Source of the DNA: Rummeliibacillus sp963792445
GTDB lineage: Bacteria > Bacillota > Bacilli > Bacillales_A > Planococcaceae
NCBI GenBank assembly: GCA_963792445.1
Contig: CAWBWO010000006.1
Coordinates: 1 to 64,000, forward strand
Length of the DNA: 64,000 nucleotides
Direction of reading: 5' to 3'
Numbering within the stretch: the stretch's first letter is position 1; every line of letters begins with the position of its first letter. Below the pieces are notes generated by a model. The model had not been told where the DNA came from, ran no database searches, and was given only the letters and a program-made list of their open reading frames with translations. Positions 43,961-51,965 of the stretch are shown piece after piece. The position numbers and the translations under genes are program-made.

Positions 43961-44344
43961 GGATTTTCCTCCTTCTAACTCTTCTTTATAAGTACGAATG
44001 AAGTGAGAGAAAGTTTCACTTTATAAATAATAAGAGATATTAAATTCAGATTGCGCTAAATTCAATATACTTTTAAGATAAAATTCATTTTAAAACCAAT
44101 AATGAAATTGAATTGATACAATAATCAATTGAATTAATTTTAATATATTTTAAAAGAATTTGCTAAAGGAAAAGGTTAGAAAACTAAAAGAAGATAAATG
44201 TTTGAAAAGAAATAAATGGATCGACAGAATAATTTTTTGTTACGACCGTAAATGATATTGTTCAAGCAATATAATTGTTTTTTTACGATATTGATTGTAT
44301 TTTTATTTCAATAGTTTAAAAATTAATTAGAAGGATTGACGTTT
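43961..44344. other. AT-rich gap upstream of xpaC
   Basis: 384 bp between divergent genes, very AT-rich. A small hairpin ATATTG/CAATAT at 44256-44273 is followed by a T run. No gene is seen. Confidence 0.35.
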
Positions 44345-44623
44345 ATGTATAAGATTATATATATGAAAGCAGATTATGAGCCATGGTGGGAATTTGAAGG
44401 ATGGGAAAAGAACATCGTAAAAGAAAATGTTTTTGATCATAAGGAAGAGGCAACACGATTTCTAAATGATACGTTAAGAGAGTTTAACCAAAAATTTATG
44501 CATCATGAGCATAAGAAGGGACGTTTTTGGGCATTCTGGTCAGACGAAGAGGTTCAATTTTGTGAGGCATGTGATGAAGATATCCAAACATTTCACGGCA
44601 TCATTTGGGAAGAAACCAAATAA
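44345..44623 (+). CDS. DUF1033 family protein
   Basis: 92 residues, rich in Trp and acidic residues: MYKIIYMKADYEPWWEFEGW at the start and RFWAFWSDEEVQFCEACDED near the end, the pattern of DUF1033 proteins of Bacillales and lactic acid bacteria. No function is known. The frame is open from 44336, but AGAAGGATTGACGTTT precedes the ATG at 44345, which is preferred. The cold-shock gene downstream has its own promoter. Confidence 0.82.
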   Translation: MYKIIYMKADYEPWWEFEGWEKNIVKENVFDHKEEATRFLNDTLREFNQKFMHHEHKKGRFWAFWSDEEVQFCEACDEDIQTFHGIIWEETK

Positions 44624-44668
44624 ACCCAAGTTGAAAGTAATAAACTTTTTGAAAAATCTTCAATTTTG

Positions 44669-44696
44669 TTGACATTAATTTTTAACATGTTATACT
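44669..44696 (+). promoter_or_regulatory. Promoter of the second cold-shock gene
   Basis: TTGACA at 44669-44674, 16-bp spacer, TATACT at 44691-44696. It gives a leader of about 150 bases. Confidence 0.8.
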
Positions 44697-44733
44697 ATGT
44701 TTAACAAATGAAATTGATTTACCGCAAACTTCC

Positions 44734-44791
44734 ATTCACATATTACAAAAAGTGATCGGCTTGTCATCGGTACTTTATGTAATATGTGAAT
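44734..44791 (+). ncRNA. Cold-shock leader hairpin, copy 2
   Basis: ATTCACATATTACA pairs perfectly with TGTAATATGTGAAT (44778-44791), the same outer helix as copy 1, but with a different inner stem. It ends 61 bases before the start codon and a T-rich stretch follows. Confidence 0.7.
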
Positions 44792-44852
44792 TTTTGTTTT
44801 GGGTTATTAATTCTTATTTGTTCAATTTTTATTTTTTTGGAGGTTTTCTCAC

Positions 44853-45053
44853 ATGAAACAAGGTACAGTAAAATGGTTTAACTCAGAAAAAGGCTTCGGC
44901 TTCATCGAAGTAGAAGGCGAAAACGATGTATTCGTACACTTCAGCGCAATCCAAGGCGAAGGCTTCAAAACTCTTGACGAAGGTCAAAAAGTAGAATTTG
45001 AAGTAGTTGAAGGTAACCGCGGACCACAAGCAGCAAACGTTACAAAACTTTAA
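44853..45053 (+). CDS. Cold-shock protein (CspA family)
   Basis: A 66-residue cold-shock domain with RNP1 KGFGFIEV and RNP2 VFVHFSAI intact. It differs from its downstream twin at only a handful of residues, and both share the exact upstream stretch TGGAGGTTTTCTCACATG, showing recent tandem duplication. As an RNA chaperone it would keep mRNAs unfolded at low temperature. Its long leader with the conserved hairpin is the likely control point. Confidence 0.96.
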   Translation: MKQGTVKWFNSEKGFGFIEVEGENDVFVHFSAIQGEGFKTLDEGQKVEFEVVEGNRGPQAANVTKL

Positions 45054-45063
45054 TTTGCTGATT

Positions 45064-45084
45064 AGGGGTAACTCGTTTACCCCT
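45064..45084 (+). terminator. Weak hairpin between the tandem cold-shock genes
   Basis: AGGGGTAA pairs with TTACCCCT; only TACTTTT follows. It could cause partial termination, letting some transcripts reach the third cold-shock gene, for which I see no clear promoter. Confidence 0.5.
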
Positions 45085-45116
45085 TACTTTTAAATACATA
45101 GTTTTGAACTCTTCAC

Positions 45117-45170
45117 ATTTATGTATTACAAAGAGTACCTGATATTAGATGCTTTTTGTAATATGTAAAT
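45117..45170 (+). ncRNA. Cold-shock leader hairpin, copy 3
   Basis: ATTTATGTATTACA pairs with TGTAATATGTAAAT; relative to copies 1 and 2 two pairs became G-U wobbles, and the inner stem is different yet still paired. It ends 64 bases before the start codon. Confidence 0.65.
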
Positions 45171-45234
45171 CTTTGATCTCGGTTGAAAATTGCGTATTGA
45201 TTTAAAATTTTTATTTATATGGAGGTTTTCTCAC

Positions 45235-45435
45235 ATGAAACAAGGTACAGTAAAATGGTTTAATGCAGAAAAAGGTTTCGGTTTTATCGAAGTAGAAGGT
45301 GAAGATGATGTATTCGTACACTTCTCAGCAATCCAAGGCGACGGATTCAAAACTCTTGACGAAGGTCAAAAAGTAGAATTTGAAGTGGTTGAAGGTAACC
45401 GTGGACCACAAGCAGCTAACGTTTCTAAATTCTAA
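45235..45435 (+). CDS. Cold-shock protein (CspA family)
   Basis: A 66-residue cold-shock domain, nearly identical to the gene 181 bp upstream (A/S and D/N changes, C-terminus VSKF instead of VTKL). RNP1 and RNP2 are intact. The ATG at 45235 with GGAGGTTTTCTCAC ahead is chosen; the open frame from 45190 would add residues not found in the family. Having two tandem copies plus one at 30.2 kb suggests a high dosage need. Confidence 0.95.
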   Translation: MKQGTVKWFNAEKGFGFIEVEGEDDVFVHFSAIQGDGFKTLDEGQKVEFEVVEGNRGPQAANVSKF

Positions 45436-45451
45436 TTTAGAAAACTTAAGG

Positions 45452-45487
45452 AAGCATTCACACTTAACGTGTGGATGCTTTTTTTTA
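45452..45487 (+). terminator. Terminator of the tandem cold-shock genes
   Basis: AAGCATTCACAC pairs with GTGTGGATGCTT (one mismatch), then eight T. The following 290 bp show no gene. Confidence 0.92.
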
Positions 45488-45781
45488 TACAAAAATACAT
45501 CTAAACAATTATTAAAGTAATATTCCTAGTATGACCTAGAAAAGAAATTTTATACAAATTAGTTTTCTCTTAAACTACAAATTATTATATATGAATTATA
45601 TGCTATTAATCAACATTCTTCTTGAAAAATTCTTTCAGATATGAACACTTCGTGACAGAAATAAAAGATTTATGTCGAAAATGATTCTTTCTAATCAGTT
45701 TTAAAAATTAAGTTTATACTAATATTCATTGATATTATTAATAGTATTCCTCATGACGAGACTAACCAGATACATAAAAAA

Positions 45782-45818
45782 AGAAGGCAAAACTGGTAGT
45801 AAATAAGCTTTGCCTTCT
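45782..45818 (-). terminator. Terminator of the ABC-F gene
   Basis: AGAAGGCAAA with TTTGCCTTCT around a 17-base loop; on the minus strand TTTTTTTATG follows. Confidence 0.85.
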
Positions 45819-45865
45819 ATGATTAATGAGAATGTACTAAACTTTAATAGGGAAGTGTGAATCAA

Positions 45866-47470
45866 TTAATCCAAGTTATTTGATTCTTTCCATTCTAAAA
45901 ATTCATCATATGATAATTGTTTGTCTAAAATAGAACCATCTTCACGAATTTCAATTACGCGATTAGCGATTGTTTGAATAAATTGATGGTCATGAGAAGT
46001 AAAGATCATAGCGCCTTTAAAATTAATGAGACCTTCGTTTAATGCTTGAATGGATTCAAGATCAAGATGGTTTGTTGGTTCGTCTAATAATAATACATTA
46101 GAGTGAGAAAGCATCATGCGAGAAAGCATACAACGTACTTTTTCGCCACCTGAAAGAACTGAAGGGGATTTCTTTACTTCTTCACCACTAAATAGCATAC
46201 GGCCTAAGAAACCGCGAAGGAATGTCTCTGTTTCGTCCTCTGGAGAGAATTGTCTTAACCAGTCAACGAGTGTTTTTTCGCCACCATTAAAGAACTCTTC
46301 GTTATCAAGAGGGAAGTAACTTTGAGAAGTTGTAATACCCCATTTAAATGAGCCTTCATAATTTTCATCTTCACCAGCAAGAATCTTCAGTAGTGCTGTT
46401 TTTGCAATAGCGTCTCCAATTAAGATAATTTTATCATCTTTATTCATGATGAAGCGCATATCTTTAAATTGTACTTCGTCTTCAATCGTTTTGCTCAAAC
46501 CATCTACAGTAAGTACGTCATTCCCAATTTCACGTTCCATAGAAAAGTTAATGTATGGATACTTACGGCTAGATGGTTTTATATCGTCTAATTCAATTTT
46601 TTCAAGCATTTTCTTACGAGATGTTGCTTGTTTTGATTTAGATGCATTTGCAGAGAATCTTGCAACGAATTCTTGTAATTCTTTAATTTTTTCTTCTTTT
46701 TTCTTGTTTTGATCGGATAGCATTTTTTGTGCTAATTTACTGGATTCATACCAGAAGTCATAGTTACCTACATAAATTTGAATTCTAGAATAATCAAGGT
46801 CAGCAATATGAGTACAAACCTTGTTCAAGAAGTGACGGTCATGGGAAACAACGATTACTGTATTCTCAAAATTGATTAAAAATTCTTCTAACCATTTGAT
46901 TGCTTTCAAATCCAAATGGTTGGTAGGTTCATCAAGTAATAGTACGTCTGGTTTACCGAAAAGTGCTTGAGCTAATAATACTTTAACTTTTTCAGAACCT
47001 GACAACTCTGACATAGTCATATAGTGCATAGATTCAGGGATTCCAAGACCTTGAAGAAGAATTGCTGCATCTGATTCAGCTTCCCAACCATTCATGTCTG
47101 CAAATTCACCTTCTAATTCTGCTGCACGAATTCCATCCTCATCCGTGAAAGGATCTTTCATATAGATTGCGTTTTTCTCTTGCATCACGTCATATAATCG
47201 TTTGTGACCCATCAAAACTGTTTCTAAAACTTGGAATTCCTCGTATTCGAAGTGGTTTTGTTTTAAAACAGCAAGACGTTCACCAGGATTCATACTAACA
47301 TGTCCATCTTGTGGTTCAATATCTCCGGATAAAATTTTTAAAAATGTAGATTTGCCCGCGCCATTGGCACCGATTAAACCGTAACAGTTACCTGGCGTAA
47401 ATTTAATATTAACATCTTCAAATAGCTTACGGTCGCCATAGCGAAGACCTACGTTACTTACTTGAATCAT
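45866..47470 (-). CDS. ykpA: ABC-F family ATPase (YkpA/YbiT-like)
   Basis: 534 residues, two ABC domains joined by a charged helical linker (about 235-320) and no membrane segment: an ABC-F protein acting at the ribosome. Domain 1 has Walker A IGANGAGKSTFLKIL, a variant signature ELSGSEKVKVLLAQALF and LLLDEPTNHLDLKAIKWLEE. Domain 2 has LSGGEKVRCMLSRMMLSHS and LLLDEPTNHLD but an unusual P-loop, IGDAIAKTALLKILAG, where GxNGxGK is expected. The YkpA/YbiT group is housekeeping rather than an antibiotic-resistance type. AAGGAGGTACATGC precedes the ATG. Confidence 0.9.
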   Translation of the reverse strand: MIQVSNVGLRYGDRKLFEDVNIKFTPGNCYGLIGANGAGKSTFLKILSGDIEPQDGHVSMNPGERLAVLKQNHFEYEEFQVLETVLMGHKRLYDVMQEKNAIYMKDPFTDEDGIRAAELEGEFADMNGWEAESDAAILLQGLGIPESMHYMTMSELSGSEKVKVLLAQALFGKPDVLLLDEPTNHLDLKAIKWLEEFLINFENTVIVVSHDRHFLNKVCTHIADLDYSRIQIYVGNYDFWYESSKLAQKMLSDQNKKKEEKIKELQEFVARFSANASKSKQATSRKKMLEKIELDDIKPSSRKYPYINFSMEREIGNDVLTVDGLSKTIEDEVQFKDMRFIMNKDDKIILIGDAIAKTALLKILAGEDENYEGSFKWGITTSQSYFPLDNEEFFNGGEKTLVDWLRQFSPEDETETFLRGFLGRMLFSGEEVKKSPSVLSGGEKVRCMLSRMMLSHSNVLLLDEPTNHLDLESIQALNEGLINFKGAMIFTSHDHQFIQTIANRVIEIREDGSILDKQLSYDEFLEWKESNNLD

Positions 47471-47553
47471 GCATGTACCTCCTTATTCACAATATTACTA
47501 TTATATCATGGTTATTGTAATTGCACTATCACTTTAAAAATACCAAATAAAAA

Positions 47554-47582
47554 AGCGAAGAGAGTAAGGTACTCACTTCGCT
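47554..47582 (-). terminator. Terminator of the CoA-transferase gene
   Basis: AGCGAAGAGAGT pairs with ACTCACTTCGCT (one mismatch); a T run follows on the minus strand. Confidence 0.88.
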
Positions 47583-47596
47583 AAATGATTCATTAA

Positions 47597-49102
47597 TTAT
47601 TTCTTCATTGAACCTGTTTTTTCAAGTCGATCATACATTTCAAATGCACGATTTAGAATATGTGGAGTTTGTGCATTGCCAGTAGCTTCTACAGCTGCAT
47701 TGTAGTATTCCCATAATTGTTCTTTGTAGTCAGGGTGTACACAGTTGTTGATGATTAAAGGTACACGTTCTTTAGGTGCTAAACCACGTAAGTCAGCAAT
47801 ACCTTGTTCTGTAACGATTACATCAACATCATGTTCAGTATGGTCTACGTGAGAAACCATTGGTACGATTGATGAAATAGCACCGTTTTTAGCTGTTGAT
47901 TTAGTAATGAAAATACCTAGACGAGCATTACGAGCAAAGTCACCAGAACCACCGATACCATTCATCATTTTGCTACCTGAAACGTGAGTAGAGTTTACAT
48001 TACCATAAATATCAGCTTCAAGAGCAGTATTAATAGAAATTAAACCTAAACGACGGATTAATTCAGGATGATTTGTAATTTCTTGTGGACGTAATACTAA
48101 TTTGTCAGCATATTTATCAAGATCTCCATAAACACGTTTACCTAGTTCTGCTGAAAGGGTAATAGAAGTAGCAGATGCGAAATCAACTTTACCTGCGTCG
48201 ATTAAGTTAAATACTGCATCTTGAAGTACTTCAGAGAATACTGTTAGATGTTCGAATTCTGAATCTGCAAAACCATCTAAAACAGCATTTGCTACAGAAC
48301 CAACTCCAGATTGAAATGGTGCTAAAGTGTTAGTTAAGCGACCAGCTTTAATTTCAGAACGGAAGAAATCAAGAATGTAATTCGCCATAACTTGAGTTTC
48401 TTCGTCAGGAGGAACAATTAGAGATGGTGCATCTAATTCTTCAGAAATGACAATTGCTTTCACTTTTGAAGGATCTAATTTAATTCCTTTTGTACCAATA
48501 CGATCAGAAACGTGTGTTAGAGGAATAGGTTGGCGTTTACCTTGTTCTTCAGGGACATATATATCATGAATACCGATTAAAGATTCAGGTTGTGCAATGT
48601 TTAATTCGATAATGATATTTTCAGCTACGTCAGCAATAATTGGGTTATTACCAACAGATGTAGTTGGGATTAAGTATCCATCTTCTGTAATTGCAGAAGC
48701 TTCGAGGATAGCGTATTTGATTGGTCCAAAAATTTCTTGGCGGTATTGTTCGGCACTGTGTGATAAATGCATATCAGCAAATAAAACTTCGCCTTTATTG
48801 ATTAATGTACGAATACCTTTATCGCCTTGGAAAGGGCCACGTTTGCGGATACCACCAGCAAGTGCTAAATCATGGTCAACTTCTGGACCTAGTGATGCGC
48901 CAGTATATACATCAATTTTAAATTTTTCATTTTTAGCACGTTCTGCAAGAGCAGCAGGCACCACTTTAGCATCACCAGCACGAGTGAAACCACTCATACC
49001 TACAACATCGCCATCAGAAATTAGTGCAGCAGCTTCTTCTGCTGATACTATTTTCTTTGTTAATTCTTTTAAACCAATACGGCTTTCGATTGTTGCTTCC
49101 AT
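47597..49102 (-). CDS. Acetyl-CoA hydrolase/succinate CoA-transferase family protein
   Basis: 501 residues, the full length of the AarC/Cat1 class. VVGMSGFTRAGDAKVVPAAL marks the start, the catalytic Glu lies in HLTVFSEVLQDAVF, and NGIGGSGDFARNARLGIFIT and VIVTEQGIADLRGLAPKER are class signatures. It would move CoA between acetyl-CoA, succinate or propionate, linking acetate overflow to the TCA cycle. GGGGGTAACCGAAA precedes the ATG. A cre-like site about 150 bp upstream suggests control by CcpA. Monocistronic. Confidence 0.9.
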   Translation of the reverse strand: MEATIESRIGLKELTKKIVSAEEAAALISDGDVVGMSGFTRAGDAKVVPAALAERAKNEKFKIDVYTGASLGPEVDHDLALAGGIRKRGPFQGDKGIRTLINKGEVLFADMHLSHSAEQYRQEIFGPIKYAILEASAITEDGYLIPTTSVGNNPIIADVAENIIIELNIAQPESLIGIHDIYVPEEQGKRQPIPLTHVSDRIGTKGIKLDPSKVKAIVISEELDAPSLIVPPDEETQVMANYILDFFRSEIKAGRLTNTLAPFQSGVGSVANAVLDGFADSEFEHLTVFSEVLQDAVFNLIDAGKVDFASATSITLSAELGKRVYGDLDKYADKLVLRPQEITNHPELIRRLGLISINTALEADIYGNVNSTHVSGSKMMNGIGGSGDFARNARLGIFITKSTAKNGAISSIVPMVSHVDHTEHDVDVIVTEQGIADLRGLAPKERVPLIINNCVHPDYKEQLWEYYNAAVEATGNAQTPHILNRAFEMYDRLEKTGSMKK

Positions 49103-49251
49103 TTTCGGTTACCCCCTAAATAGTATGTTACTTATTTGTTCAACTCCATCTAAAAATTCGTAACATGATTTTGTAAAAACATCTTCATGCTTACGAATAC
49201 TAAAATAAAAACTTTAGTCGGATGAAAGTTGATTTTGAAACAAAGATTAAA

Positions 49252-49265
49252 TGTAATCGGTTTCT
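49252..49265 (-). promoter_or_regulatory. cre-like site upstream of the CoA-transferase gene
   Basis: TGTAATCGGTTTCT agrees with the CcpA consensus TGWAANCGNTNWCA at 13 of 14 positions. It lies about 150 bp ahead of the start codon in a 344-bp AT-rich gap that holds no gene; the promoter itself is not obvious. Confidence 0.5.
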
Positions 49266-49388
49266 ATCTATATTTTTACATAAAATCGCTAGAATAATCT
49301 ACTATATTGATTAAATTTCTAAAAAAATTTTTTTAAAAGATTAAAAAACGATGTAAACAAATGGAATATTTAGGTTTTTTATAAGGAA

Positions 49389-49413
49389 AAAGCAGCTATT
49401 TACTAGCTGCTTT
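49389..49413 (-). terminator. Terminator of nrnB-like gene
   Basis: A perfect 10-bp stem, AAAGCAGCTA with TAGCTGCTTT; T run on the minus strand. Confidence 0.85.
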
Positions 49414-49446
49414 CGGAATATTATATTAACATTAATTGTAAAATAA

Positions 49447-50508
49447 CTATTTATTTTTTCCTGCTTCGAGCACAGCTGCTAAAAACTCAGGTCCTAGCTC
49501 AGATAAATCACATCCTGAGGCGTTTGGATGTCCTCCGCCATTGTATGCTTTTGCAATTTCTGACAAATTAACAGTGTTTCCAATTGAACGAAGTGAAATT
49601 CGATTTTTTACAAGACTGATAATAAAAACAGCATCTATTTCTTCTGAGAATTTTTCTGCTAAATGGTTTCCTAACTCACTGAAGAAGGAATCTGTTTCAA
49701 CAACACCTATATTTAATGGCGTAGCATGTCCTTTGAGTTGGAAATGAGGAACGATTACCATTTGCTTTGATTTTTTCTTCAAAACTTTGCGAAGTTCTTC
49801 TTTAGAAAAATCCAAATAAGTAATATCATCAGGCGTAAAAAATTGACCATTTACAATATAATCCATACGTGCGTGGATAAAGTCATGTCTATTTCTAGCA
49901 TAGAAAATAGTATTTAAGTCGGTTGCTTCTTGAATTGAAAGTACATTCCAATCCCAGGTGTCGTATAAACGTATATCCTCAACTAAATGTACTAAACGGT
50001 CAAAGATTTTAACTTTTTCAGAATCCGAATACTCATATGAAATTTCGGTTTTCTCTGTTTCTTCATCAGTTACATGGAAAATAGGGGAAACTTCATATTC
50101 TGCATCCTTTAACGCTTTAAAAAGTAAAGTTGTGGCAGACATTTTGATATCATTTACTGATGGTAAAACACTAGCCCATTCATAATTATTTAAAGAAACT
50201 GCTGAGGCGTGGTGATCGATTAAAACAACAAATCGACCATCTGGTTTCTTATTTACTTTATCAATCATTTTAGCGGTATCATCATTTACACTTAAATCTG
50301 TGATGATTAATAATTCTTGATCATTTAATTCAGCTAAACGGGTTTGTACTGCTTCATCTACTTTTCGTGTTTCAACGTAGTAGGGGGAATGCGTGATACC
50401 ATATGCACGAAGTACAATGGATGGGCCGACACCATCTAAATCTGTATGGGTAATTAAATGAATATGTTCATAATTTTGTAATCGTTTCGGCAATTTTTTA
50501 AAATTCAA
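49447..50508 (-). CDS. nrnB: DHH/DHHA1 phosphoesterase (NrnB-like oligoribonuclease)
   Basis: 353 residues. The DHH domain carries HLITHTDLDGVGPSIVL, IITDLSVNDD and VVLIDHHASAVS, and the C-terminal DHHA1 domain carries NGGGHPNASGCDLSE, together the metal and substrate site of nano-RNases. It resembles B. subtilis NrnB (YngD), which degrades short RNA oligonucleotides and can compensate for loss of NrnA. The start is a TTG at 50508, about 12 bases after AAAGGCG. Transcribed alone. Confidence 0.85.
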   Translation of the reverse strand: MNFKKLPKRLQNYEHIHLITHTDLDGVGPSIVLRAYGITHSPYYVETRKVDEAVQTRLAELNDQELLIITDLSVNDDTAKMIDKVNKKPDGRFVVLIDHHASAVSLNNYEWASVLPSVNDIKMSATTLLFKALKDAEYEVSPIFHVTDEETEKTEISYEYSDSEKVKIFDRLVHLVEDIRLYDTWDWNVLSIQEATDLNTIFYARNRHDFIHARMDYIVNGQFFTPDDITYLDFSKEELRKVLKKKSKQMVIVPHFQLKGHATPLNIGVVETDSFFSELGNHLAEKFSEEIDAVFIISLVKNRISLRSIGNTVNLSEIAKAYNGGGHPNASGCDLSELGPEFLAAVLEAGKNK

Positions 50509-50603
50509 GTCTTTCAGCGCCTTTCATATCAAACATAGATATTTATTATACCATTATTTATCATAAAATAATCGTTTGCTCATGGACAAATCCTTACTGA
50601 AAC

Positions 50604-50642
50604 AAAAAAGTTGATCGAAGGGAATCTTCGACCAACTTTTTT
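50604..50642 (-). terminator. Terminator of the SH3 protein gene
   Basis: A 17-bp stem AAAAAAGTTGATCGAAG with CTTCGACCAACTTTTTT (one mismatch), loop GGAAT. Confidence 0.92.
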
Positions 50643-50660
50643 GTTTATATGCGTTAATAG

Positions 50661-51503
50661 TTATTTAATTGCTGCTAACTCAGAAATAGTCTTCCCATTA
50701 AGAATTTGTTTGATCATCCCTATTTTTGGAGCGTAGTACGTATAGTTTTTACCATTGCCTTCTTTTACAACAACTACTTTTTTAAAAGTTCCAGCTTTTG
50801 TATTAACTGTTTTGTTTGTTGCGACAATTTTTAGAGTTTGGCCATCGAGACCTTTCCATGAATTGTTAAGTTTTACTGGGTATTTAATTGCAATCGTTGC
50901 GATTCCAATGTCTTTATATCCGCTATACAGTCCTTTTGTTGTCTCGTACTCCATTTTTCCAAATGCATCAGGTTGCGAATTCATAAACCAAAAATTCGTT
51001 AATGTTTTATTGGAAGGGTAGTTTGTTTTAAATGTTGCTTTGTAGTAATTATTAAATTCAGACCCTTTATTTTCTGGGGAATAATATGAATATATTTTCT
51101 GAGTATTCATAGCATAGCGAGTTTTTAAATTTGGACTAGCATTTACTAAATATTTTGATTGTATATACCCATAATCGAATTGTAATGAAACTTTTGACCA
51201 TCCATTCGTATATTTTTTAAGTACTACTAATCCTTGATCATTTTTTATGGTATCCATAACTCTACTTTTCGTAGTAGCTTTTGTATATATTTTAGCTGAT
51301 TTGTTTGTCCGAACTAATTTAAAAGTTTTGGTGGAAGCAGTTTTATACGTAGGAGAATTTTGATTATTAGTTAATTTTGTAGCGTTTGTAACATTTGATT
51401 GAGTTGCTGCGGTTGCAGAATTTGTTGGTGTTAAGAAAGAAGAAAATGTACCTAATGTTAAAGTGACTGTCAATGTTATTGAAATAAATGATTTTTTAAA
51501 CAT
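50661..51503 (-). CDS. Secreted protein with SH3b domain
   Basis: 280 residues: a signal peptide (SFISITLTVTLTLGTFSSFL, cleavage near TAATQ), a Thr/Asn-rich linker, an SH3b domain (about 58-118, IYTKATTKSRVMDTIKNDQG, NGWSKVSLQFDYGYIQSKYL) that likely binds the cell wall, and a C-terminal domain of about 150 residues ending TKAGTFKKVVVVKEGNGKNY, similar to the last domain of many uncharacterised exported Bacillales proteins. Strong ribosome binding site AAGGAGGAATTCTTGTT. Its promoter is framed by two palindromes, so it is probably tightly regulated. Confidence 0.8.
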   Translation of the reverse strand: MFKKSFISITLTVTLTLGTFSSFLTPTNSATAATQSNVTNATKLTNNQNSPTYKTASTKTFKLVRTNKSAKIYTKATTKSRVMDTIKNDQGLVVLKKYTNGWSKVSLQFDYGYIQSKYLVNASPNLKTRYAMNTQKIYSYYSPENKGSEFNNYYKATFKTNYPSNKTLTNFWFMNSQPDAFGKMEYETTKGLYSGYKDIGIATIAIKYPVKLNNSWKGLDGQTLKIVATNKTVNTKAGTFKKVVVVKEGNGKNYTYYAPKIGMIKQILNGKTISELAAIK

Positions 51504-51526
51504 AACAAGAATTCCTCCTTTGATAT

Positions 51527-51572
51527 ACTATATATTACAATTGTTACAAAGTTCAAGTAACAATTGTAATAT
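51527..51572 (-). promoter_or_regulatory. Promoter with a double palindromic operator
   Basis: On the minus strand TTGAAC (51551-51556) and TATAGT or TATATA (51527-51534) form a promoter. ATATTACAATTGTTAC (51532-51547) and its exact complement (51557-51572) make a 16-bp inverted repeat, and each arm itself contains the palindrome ACAATTGT. One arm lies in the spacer and the other upstream of the -35 box, a good layout for a MarR-like repressor. Confidence 0.65.
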
Positions 51573-51965
51573 TTTCAAAAATAGATAATTTGAAATGAAT
51601 TATCTATTATATAGCCTAAAATAGAACATTAAAAACTAAGAAAATAGTAGTAAAAATAGTTATTATTTATTTTCCTTTTATAAATATACGAAAATGAAAA
51701 ATAAATATACCAAAAAGAGATATACAAAAGTAGGATTTCTGTAATTGATTCAATTATACTTCTGGGCTGGTAATATGGATTTGATTTTAGTATGCAATCG
51801 AACGCTTTCTCGTTAAGCAAGTGTCTGCAATTCAAATACAATCAACATACAAAAAATTTGCCTTCCTTTTAAAAATAGAAAAGCAAATTTTAATCAATTG
51901 AAAACATTTTTTATTAATAAGAATTATAAAAATCAATCATTATTGGAATTTTCGTAAATTACCTT
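51573..51965. other. AT-rich gap
   Basis: No convincing gene. A 70-codon minus-strand frame (51629-51841) is Tyr/Phe/Ile-rich low complexity without a ribosome binding site and is not believed. Confidence 0.4.

Noticed and set aside
51629..51841. 70-codon minus-strand frame, Tyr/Phe/Ile-rich
   Set aside because: No ribosome binding site, low-complexity composition from AT-rich DNA, no terminator, no family resemblance.
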